From positions 8,556,001-8,620,000 of the forward strand of contig NZ_CP108070.1 in NCBI RefSeq assembly GCF_036178845.1: 64,000 nucleotides of DNA, in the 5' to 3' direction. The translations under genes were made by a program, and so were the position numbers. The stretch comes from Streptomyces sp. NBC_00271. GTDB lineage: Bacteria; Actinomycetota; Actinomycetes; Streptomycetales; Streptomycetaceae. Every line of letters starts with the position of its first letter. The stretch's first letter is position 1. The notes beneath the pieces are model-generated. The model did no database searches, was not told where the DNA came from, and saw nothing but the letters and a program-made list of their open reading frames with translations. Positions 57,671 to 64,000 of the stretch are shown one piece after another.

Positions 57671-58990
57671 ATGCGCGTGAACAGAATCAGTCGTGCCCGC
57701 AGCCGGACGGCGGTCGGTCTCTCGGTGGCCGCACTCGCCGTCGGAGCGACGACGGCCGCGGGTCCGGCCGTCGCCCAGCCCAAGGCCGCGCCCGCGGCGG
57801 CCCCCGGCTGCAGCACGGCGTACAAGATCGAGCAGAAGCTCTCCACCGGTACCACCTGGCGCATGTGCTGGCACTACGAGAGCGAGGCCGGGCTCGTCCT
57901 GGAGAACATCTCGTACCAGCCCAAGGGCGAGGCCCAGCCGATCAAGGTCCTCACCAGTGCCAAGCTCGGCCAGATCCACGTCCCCTACGACGACGGCAAG
58001 GCCGAGTACGACGACCTCACGGGCGCCGGCTTCGGCCAGGGCCTGATGAAGATGGCGCCCGGTGAATGTCCCGGCGGCACCATCAAGACCGTGAAGATCC
58101 CCAACGCCTGGGACCCGCAGCACCCGAACGTCAACGGCCTGTGCACCACCACCCGTTCGCGCGGCCACGCCTACCGCATGGAGGCCGACACGGGCAACGA
58201 GGTCTTCCAGACCCAGGGCAAGGACCTGCTGATCTACACCGTCAACAAGGTCGGCTGGTACGAGTACATCAGCGAGTGGCGCTTCCAGGACGACGGCACC
58301 ATCAACATGAACATCGGTGCCACCGGCAGCCTCTCGCCCGGCGACTACGACGCGGGCGACGGCCGCGGCTGGCCCATCGGTACGGGTGCCAAGGCCTACG
58401 CCACCAGCCACAGCCACAACGTCTTCTGGCGGCTGGACTTCGGGCTCGACGGCTCCTCCAAGAACAAGGTCGAGCAGTACGACTCCGTCGTCAGCCCGCC
58501 CCGCAACGGCAACGAGGGCCCGACCAACAAGACCACCCGCACCAAGGTCACCAAGGAACTCGCGGGCGACGCCCAGAACATGCGCTGGTGGCGCGTCGTC
58601 AGCGACACCGGCAAGAACAAGGACAACCACGCCCGCAGCTACGAGATCGTCCCGGGCGCCACCACCAAGTACCTCGGCCGCCCCTTCACCAAGCACGACG
58701 TGTACTTCACCGAGTACAAGAAGTGCGAGCAGTTCGCCACCAACAATCTGCTCAACTGCGGCGCCGGAGCGGGCACGTCCGTCGACAAGTACGTCAACGG
58801 ACAGACGCTCACCCACCCCATCGTGTGGGTCAACGTGGGCTTCCACCACATCGCGCGCGACGAGGACCAGCAGCCCATGCCGGTCCACTGGCAGGGCTTC
58901 TCCCTTGCTCCGCGCGACGTCACCGCTATGAATCCGCTCACTCCGCCGGAGCTCGCCAACCAGAACGGACATGTGGAAAACGGTAGTTGA
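57671..58990 (+). CDS. Secreted copper amine oxidase-like catalytic domain with altered cofactor motif
   Basis: A 439-residue secreted protein matching only the catalytic domain of copper amine oxidases. The three copper ligands are kept: HSH (His247, His249) and His392 or 393 in GFHHIARDED, with the family end PMPVHWQGFSLAPRDV. The cofactor site is changed: the TPQ consensus T-x-x-N-Y-(D/E) reads K-V-G-W196-Y197-E198, so the Asn beside the precursor Tyr is Trp. AAGGAG lies before the ATG. The signal peptide ends near AVAQP. It is 96 bases after the N2/N3 gene. Oxidation of amines is possible but not assured. Confidence 0.8.
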   Translation: MRVNRISRARSRTAVGLSVAALAVGATTAAGPAVAQPKAAPAAAPGCSTAYKIEQKLSTGTTWRMCWHYESEAGLVLENISYQPKGEAQPIKVLTSAKLGQIHVPYDDGKAEYDDLTGAGFGQGLMKMAPGECPGGTIKTVKIPNAWDPQHPNVNGLCTTTRSRGHAYRMEADTGNEVFQTQGKDLLIYTVNKVGWYEYISEWRFQDDGTINMNIGATGSLSPGDYDAGDGRGWPIGTGAKAYATSHSHNVFWRLDFGLDGSSKNKVEQYDSVVSPPRNGNEGPTNKTTRTKVTKELAGDAQNMRWWRVVSDTGKNKDNHARSYEIVPGATTKYLGRPFTKHDVYFTEYKKCEQFATNNLLNCGAGAGTSVDKYVNGQTLTHPIVWVNVGFHHIARDEDQQPMPVHWQGFSLAPRDVTAMNPLTPPELANQNGHVENGS

Positions 58991-59103
58991 GAAACGACCT
59001 GTCCATCGGGCTGCACCGCCCGCCGCTCCCGGAGTACCCTTCCTTGATCGTTGAGTGGGGCTGACCCACGGAAGAGCTCGGGGGAGCGGAAGGCGGTGCG
59101 CGG

Positions 59104-60342
59104 GTGGGCTCGGGAGGGCTGGAGTTGCCTCCTGGTGACGAGGGTCACGAGGGGAACTCCACAGATGTCCCACCCGGCGCGGTGTCCCTGGCACGGCCGA
59201 TGGAGATGGGATCCATTGGACCGGAACTGGACTGGGGCGCCGACGCCTGGCGTGAGGTGCGTACGCGCGCCCAGCGAGCCGGCCGTGCCTACATCTGGCT
59301 GAACCTGGTCGAACAGCGGCTGCGCGCGGTCGTGGCCGCTGTTCTGCGTCCCATCTACGAGCCCGTCCACGGCGACGACTGGGTGGTCGCCGCCGCCGGA
59401 CCCGCCGGGCAGGAGTGGGTGCAGCGCGCGGTCGCCGTACGCGAAGTCAGCCGCCGCAAGGGCTACTTGCTCGACCCGGCCGACGACAACGTGCTCAGCT
59501 TCCTCACCCTGCCCCAGCTGCGCGAGCTGATGGTGCAGCACTGGCCGTGCTTCGAGCCCTACTTCGACGAGCGTCGGGACGTCGAACTCGCGCTGGACGA
59601 ACTGGAAGTCACCCGGAACGTGGTCTCGCGCAACCGGGCCCTGTCCGAGGCGGTCCTGGGGCAGGCCGAGCGCGCCGCGGCCAAGCTCCTGGAGATCCTC
59701 GGCGCCGGCAGCGACGTGCCCTCCGCGCGCCGGCTGCCCGTCGACGCCGTCGAGAACCTGGTCGGCGACCGGTACGCGGACGTGGTCGGCGTGCACTCCG
59801 ACCGGGTGCGGCTGCTGCGCCAGTTCCCCGCCGAGGATCTCTTCGGCGGCGCCCGCCGCCTCGACGCCATCGGCATCGGCCTGAACCTGCTGGTGCAGAA
59901 CTTCTCCGGGCGGCGGCTCGTGCGCCTCGCCGAGACGGGCTGCCGGGTGCGGCTACTCTTCCTGAACCCGGCATCCAGCGCGGTCAAGCGGCGCGAGCGC
60001 GAACTTGGCCTCAAGCGGGGCGAGTTGAGCCGGGCCGTGGAGATGAACATCCTGCACATGCGGCGGGTGCGGGCCCGGCTGCGCGACCCCGGCGCGTTCG
60101 AGATCCAGGTGTACGACGAGACGCCGCGCTTCACGGCGTACCTCGTCGACGGGGACGGCTCCGACGGCATCGCGATCGTGCAGTCGTATCTGCGCCGCGC
60201 CCGCGGCATGGAGGCACCGGTGCTGGTGCTGCGCGGCGGTGGTCGGGTGGTCAAACCGGACGAGATCGGGGAAGAGGGCCTTTTCCCGACATACCGCGAG
60301 GAGTTCGAGGTGGCTTGGGCGGATTCGCGTCCGGTGTCCTGA
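59104..60342 (+). CDS. SAV2148-type HEPN domain protein
   Basis: A 412-residue cytoplasmic protein conserved in Streptomyces. The first 200 residues are HEPN-like and contain Rx6H (RPIYEPVH, 82-89), the spacing of HEPN ribonuclease motifs; whether it is active is unknown. The C-terminal part (AIGIGLNLLVQNFSGRRLVR then GCRVRLLFLNPASSAVKRRE) resembles the phospholipase D-like DUF5919 region of stress-linked regulators. No minimal nucleotidyltransferase antitoxin adjoins. Its start is a GTG and is uncertain. Confidence 0.8.
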   Translation: MGSGGLELPPGDEGHEGNSTDVPPGAVSLARPMEMGSIGPELDWGADAWREVRTRAQRAGRAYIWLNLVEQRLRAVVAAVLRPIYEPVHGDDWVVAAAGPAGQEWVQRAVAVREVSRRKGYLLDPADDNVLSFLTLPQLRELMVQHWPCFEPYFDERRDVELALDELEVTRNVVSRNRALSEAVLGQAERAAAKLLEILGAGSDVPSARRLPVDAVENLVGDRYADVVGVHSDRVRLLRQFPAEDLFGGARRLDAIGIGLNLLVQNFSGRRLVRLAETGCRVRLLFLNPASSAVKRRERELGLKRGELSRAVEMNILHMRRVRARLRDPGAFEIQVYDETPRFTAYLVDGDGSDGIAIVQSYLRRARGMEAPVLVLRGGGRVVKPDEIGEEGLFPTYREEFEVAWADSRPVS

Positions 60343-60472
60343 AGTGTTCCCTCGACCGGGGTCGTGACGTCGTGTCCGGCGCGGGAAGCGGAACGCGGTC
60401 CTCGGACTGTCAGTGGCTCGTGCGATCGTGGAGACCACTGGGGGAAAGCACCACGAAGAAGGGGGGCCGCCC

Positions 60473-61195
60473 ATGGGCTGGCACCGGGAGCTGCTGATCG
60501 GCTTCGACCTGGAGACGACCGGGACCGATCCGCGCGAGGCGCGCATCGTCACGGGTGCCGTGATCGAGGTCAAGGACGGAGAGCCGATAGGGCGCCGTGA
60601 GTGGCTGGCCGATCCGGGCGTGGAGATTCCGGCGGACGCGGTGGCGGTGCACGGGATTTCGAACGAGCGGGCGGCGGCGGAGGGCAGGCCCGCCGACCAG
60701 GTCGCCGACGCGATCGCCGGCGTCCTCACCGGATACTGGAAGAGCGGCGTCCCGGTCGTGGCGTACAACGCGGCCTTCGACCTGACCCTGCTCTCCGCCG
60801 AACTGCGCAGGTACGGGCTGCCGTCGTTGCGTGAGCGGCTCGGCGGGACCGACCCCGCGCCGGTCGTCGACCCGTACACGATCGACCGCTCCGTCGACCG
60901 CTACCGCCGAGGCAAGCGCAACCTCGAAGCGGTCTGCACGGAGTACGGCGTGTCGCTGGACTCCGCCCACGACGCCTCGGCCGACGCCCTCGCCGCGGCC
61001 CGGCTCGCCCGTGCGATAGCCGACCGCCACCCGAAGGTCGCGGCCCTCGGCCCCGCGGAGCTGCACCGCCGTCAGATCGAGTGGTACGCCGAGTGGGCGG
61101 CCGACTTCCAGAGCTTCCTGCGCCGCAAGGGAGAGGCGGACGCGGTGGTCGACGGGACATGGCCGATGCGGGACCTGGCGGACCAGAAGGTCTAG
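60473..61195 (+). CDS. DEDDh 3'-5' exonuclease (DnaQ/epsilon-like)
   Basis: A 240-residue exonuclease: ExoI FDLETTGTD (residues 10-18), ExoII VVAYNAAFDLTLL, ExoIII HDASADALAA. It is a stand-alone homologue of the DNA polymerase III epsilon proofreading subunit; in Streptomyces such copies may act in repair or RNA turnover. ATG chosen since upstream in-frame codons lack the motif context. The last five codons and stop are part of a 20-base tandem duplication. Confidence 0.9.
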   Translation: MGWHRELLIGFDLETTGTDPREARIVTGAVIEVKDGEPIGRREWLADPGVEIPADAVAVHGISNERAAAEGRPADQVADAIAGVLTGYWKSGVPVVAYNAAFDLTLLSAELRRYGLPSLRERLGGTDPAPVVDPYTIDRSVDRYRRGKRNLEAVCTEYGVSLDSAHDASADALAAARLARAIADRHPKVAALGPAELHRRQIEWYAEWAADFQSFLRRKGEADAVVDGTWPMRDLADQKV

Positions 61196-61220
61196 GTCAG
61201 GACCAGAAGGTCTAGGTCAG
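61181..61220. repeat. Exact 20-base tandem duplication
   Basis: Bases 61181-61200 and 61201-61220 are identical and contain the 3' end and TAG stop of the exonuclease gene; the second copy also carries the stop of the convergent phosphotransferase gene. Confidence 0.95.
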
Positions 61221-62080
61221 AAGGGGTACCAGCGCACGGTCTCGTCCCCGTCCCGCAGCGACGCCACCCGCCGCTCGAACTCGGCGAGGGCCTTGGGATT
61301 GCTCGGCGCGTGCTGGGCCACCCAGGCGCAGCTGGCGGTCTCGCGGGCGCCCCGGAGCACGGAGCAGCCCTCCCACGCGCGCACATCCCAGCCGTAGACC
61401 TCGGTGAAGGAGTCGTACGCCTCGGCGGGCAGCCCGTAGCGGTCGCGGGACAGCGCCATGACCACCAGGTCGTGCTCGCGCAGATCGGCGGAGAAGGTCT
61501 CCAGGTCGACCAGGACCGGGCCGTCGGGACCCACGTGCACATTGCGGGGCAGCGCGTCGCCATGGATCGGGCCCGGCACGAGATGCGGGGTGAGCGCGGC
61601 CGCGGCGGCCGCGAAGCCGTCGCGCCGCGCCCGCAGATATGCCGCGTCCGCGGGATCGATCGCCTCGCCCGCGAGCCGCAGCCAGCGCTCCACCCCGCCC
61701 AGCAGCTCGCGGGGCGGCAGGGGGAAGGAGGGGGAGGGCAGTGCGTGCACCACCCGTAGCAGTTCGGCCAAATCCCGCGGCTCGGCGGGGCGTACGGGAT
61801 CGGGCAGCCGGTGCCACACCGTCACCGGGTGGCCGTCCACCAGCAGAGCCTCGGTCGCGGCCGCCCGCACCGCGGGGACGCCCGCCTCGGCGAGCCATGC
61901 GGCGATGTCCAGTTCCCGCCGGGCGCGGTCGAGGAGTTCGGCATCGCGTCCCACCTTGACCACCAGGTCACCGGCGGCGAACACCGCGTTCTCGCCCAGG
62001 GCGAGGAGCTTCGCGTCCCGCGCCGGCCTGGGCGCCACCTCGGCCGCGGCCAGTACGTCCCGCGCCCGTGCCTCGTCCAT
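61217..62080 (-). CDS. Aminoglycoside phosphotransferase/choline kinase-fold protein
   Basis: A 287-residue kinase-like protein: VVKVGRDAELLDRARRELDI (ATP lobe), catalytic loop IHGDALPRNVHVG and metal loop LVDLETFSADLREHDL. Substrate unknown. GGAGGCGAAGG is the ribosome-binding site for the ATG at 62080; the frame upstream of it runs into the divergent permease promoter. Confidence 0.87.
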   Translation of the reverse strand: MDEARARDVLAAAEVAPRPARDAKLLALGENAVFAAGDLVVKVGRDAELLDRARRELDIAAWLAEAGVPAVRAAATEALLVDGHPVTVWHRLPDPVRPAEPRDLAELLRVVHALPSPSFPLPPRELLGGVERWLRLAGEAIDPADAAYLRARRDGFAAAAAALTPHLVPGPIHGDALPRNVHVGPDGPVLVDLETFSADLREHDLVVMALSRDRYGLPAEAYDSFTEVYGWDVRAWEGCSVLRGARETASCAWVAQHAPSNPKALAEFERRVASLRDGDETVRWYPF

Positions 62081-62295
62081 CCTTCGCCTCCGTGTCCTCG
62101 CGCACAGCCCGTGCACGACCTTCGTGTACGACCTTCGGGTAAGGCGTCGCGTTCCCGCCATCCGTCGGCCAGTGTCGCATTCGCACAGGTCGGACCGCGT
62201 GCGAGGTGTCTTGACGACCTCCGTCTTCGTCAGGACCATGACGGGGGCCGCCGGGACGGCCAGACCGCCACGAGTCGCGCAAAGGAGCCGATTCC

Positions 62296-63231
62296 ATGAC
62301 ATTGGCGAGCGCGATCAGGCGGCCGGCGACGCGCACCCCCGATACGGGCGGGAGGCGGCGCCCCGTCGACCACGGAGCCTGGTTCCTGGTGCTGCCCGCG
62401 CTGATCCCGATCCTGGTGCTCAGCGTCGGACCGCTGCTCTACGGGATCGCGCTGGCGTTCACCGACGCGCAGTCGGGCCGGACCGCGCCCACCCAGTGGA
62501 TCGGGGCGCTCAACTTCCAGGACCTGCTGCACGACACCCTGTTCTGGGACTCGTTCCGGATCGGACTGCTGTGGGCGGTCGGGGTGACCGTGCCGCAGTT
62601 CCTCCTCGCACTGGGGCTCGCGCTTCTTCTCGACCAGGACCTCCGCCTGCGTCCGCTCGCCCGCGCCCTCGCGATCATTCCCTGGGCCATGCCCGAGGTC
62701 GTCGTCGGCATCATGTGGCGGCTCGTCTACAACCCCGACGCGGGCATCCTCAACGAGACCCTGCGCGACCTCGGCCTCGGCGACGGCCACGACTGGCTGA
62801 GCGGTCTCGGCACCGCCCTGCCCGCGGTGATCGTCGTCGGCGTCTGGGCGGGCATGCCGCAGACCACGGTCGCGCTGCTGGCAGGGCTGCAGAACACCCC
62901 GCGCGAACTCCACGAGGCGGCCGCGATGGACGGCGCGGGCGCCTGGCGCCGCTTCCTGACCGTCACCTGGCCCGCCCTGAGACCGATCGCCCTCGCCATC
63001 ACGGCGCTGAACTTCATCTGGAACTTCAATTCCTTCGCCCTGGTTTATGTGCTGACCAACGGCGGACCCGGCGGCCGGACCCGGCTCCCCATGCTCTTCG
63101 CCTACGAAGAGGCCTTCCGCTACGGGCAGTTCGGCTACGCGGCGGCCATGGGCTGCGTGATGGTCGCGGTGATCTCGGTGCTGCTCGCGATCCGGCTGGC
63201 AGGCCGGCTGAAGGGAGACGAGGACGCGTGA
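62296..63231 (+). CDS. Sugar ABC transporter permease (MalF/UgpA type)
   Basis: A 311-residue inner-membrane permease with six helices and the EAA loop ELHEAAAMDGAGAWRRFLTV that docks on the ATPase. The family moves oligosaccharides or glycerol-phosphate type substrates. AAAGGAG precedes the ATG. It overlaps the next permease by GTGA. The substrate-binding protein and any regulator are not in the upstream part, so they probably lie past the right edge. Confidence 0.92.
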   Translation: MTLASAIRRPATRTPDTGGRRRPVDHGAWFLVLPALIPILVLSVGPLLYGIALAFTDAQSGRTAPTQWIGALNFQDLLHDTLFWDSFRIGLLWAVGVTVPQFLLALGLALLLDQDLRLRPLARALAIIPWAMPEVVVGIMWRLVYNPDAGILNETLRDLGLGDGHDWLSGLGTALPAVIVVGVWAGMPQTTVALLAGLQNTPRELHEAAAMDGAGAWRRFLTVTWPALRPIALAITALNFIWNFNSFALVYVLTNGGPGGRTRLPMLFAYEEAFRYGQFGYAAAMGCVMVAVISVLLAIRLAGRLKGDEDA

Positions 63232-64000
63232 AGACCCGCAAAGGGGCCCGCGCCGGCCAGTACCTCGCCCTGCTCGCCTATCTCGTCTTCCTGGCCTTCC
63301 CCTTCCTCTGGCTGATCTCCACCGCGTTCAAACCGGCCCGCGAGCTGGCCAGTCTCCACCCCACCTGGATCCCCCGGAGCCCCACCCTCGCCAACTTCCG
63401 CCAGGCCTTCGACGAGCAGCCGCTGCTGCACGCCGCGCTCAACTCGCTGCTCGCGGCCCTCGGCGCGGCGGTCGTCGCCGTACTGATCGCGACCCCCATG
63501 GCCTACGTCATGGCGCGCCACCGCACCCCGATGGCGAAGGCCGCCACGGGGTGGGTCGTGGTCAGCCAGGCGTTCCCGTTCGTGCTCGTGATCATCCCGC
63601 TGTTCCTGGTCCTGAAGAACCTTCGGCTGATCGACTCCCTCCTCGGGCTGGTCATGGTGTACGTGGTGTGGGCGCTGCCGTTCGCGCTGTGGATGCTGGT
63701 GGGGTACGTACGGGCCGTGCCCGCCGAGCTGGAGGAGGCCGCGGCGGTCGACGGCGCGGGAAGGGCGCGGACGCTCCTTTCCGTCACCGCTCCGCTGCTC
63801 GCGCCCGGCATCGTGGCGACGGCGCTGTTCGCGTTCATCAGCGCGTGGAACGAGTTCTTCTTCGCGCTCGTGCTGCTCAAGACCCCCGAGAGACAGACCC
63901 TCCCGGTCGTCCTCACGCACTTCATCGGGGCGGAGGGGGTCGCGGACCTCGGCCCGCTCGCCGCGGCGGCGACCCTCGCGACCCTGCCGTCCCTGGTCGT
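63228..64000 (+). CDS. Sugar ABC transporter permease (MalG/UgpE type), cut by window end
   Basis: The open frame starts with GTG in an overlap with the preceding stop and is still open at the window edge after 257 codons. It has four to five helices so far and the EAA loop ELEEAAAVDGAGRARTLLSV. It forms the heterodimer with the preceding permease. Confidence 0.92.
   Translation, partial: MKTRKGARAGQYLALLAYLVFLAFPFLWLISTAFKPARELASLHPTWIPRSPTLANFRQAFDEQPLLHAALNSLLAALGAAVVAVLIATPMAYVMARHRTPMAKAATGWVVVSQAFPFVLVIIPLFLVLKNLRLIDSLLGLVMVYVVWALPFALWMLVGYVRAVPAELEEAAAVDGAGRARTLLSVTAPLLAPGIVATALFAFISAWNEFFFALVLLKTPERQTLPVVLTHFIGAEGVADLGPLAAAATLATLPSLV

Overview
This 64 kb window is ordinary high-GC chromosome from a Streptomyces (or very close relative). 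The evidence is third-position GC bias, GTG/TTG starts, TAGnnT -10 elements, rare TTA codons, two conservons, a two-domain geosmin synthase, an SSI-type protease inhibitor and the GlgX/TreY/TreZ set. I see no tRNA, rRNA, insertion sequence, integrase or CRISPR array.

Left part (1-13.9 kb), mostly housekeeping: an editing-domain-less threonyl-tRNA synthetase preceded by a Thr-codon leader peptide and terminator hairpin (a candidate attenuator); an SPFH protein; a SulP permease coupled to a beta-carbonic anhydrase; a ZapE-like AAA ATPase divergent from a pyrimidine reductase; murC and msrB; a flippase-like membrane protein; a cysteine hydrolase; a broken amidase; and a TetR regulator divergent from an NADP-binding reductase.

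Signalling part (13.9-29.5 kb): a chimeric glycosyltransferase remnant, a four-gene conservon on the minus strand, an orphan sugar-binding lipoprotein, an exported cupin, a PAS/GAF/SpoIIE phosphatase, a TTA-containing AraC regulator, then a five-gene conservon on the plus strand. That conservon ends in a CYP157-like P450 lacking the ExxR motif and meets a CYP154-like P450 tail to tail.

Secretion and geosmin part (29.6-44.5 kb): DUF6114/DUF6230 membrane proteins, an exported protein, an AA10 polysaccharide monooxygenase, a subtilisin with a P domain, an ARMT1-like protein, geosmin synthase, a SUKH-like protein antisense to its 3' end, a PDZ protein, a phosphoesterase, an M24 peptidase and a phosphotransferase-fold protein.

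Right part (44.5-64 kb): treZ and, 6 kb further on, treY-glgX (glycogen to trehalose). Between them sit an FHA protein, an M14 carboxypeptidase translationally coupled to an SSI inhibitor, a second convergent M14 gene and a P450. Two in-phase heptanucleotide repeat arrays lie here, at treZ's upstream region and filling the gap between the inhibitor and the second M14 gene. Then come a copper amine oxidase split over two secreted proteins, with its quinone-cofactor motif altered, a HEPN protein, a DEDD exonuclease, another phosphotransferase-fold gene and the start of a sugar ABC permease pair.
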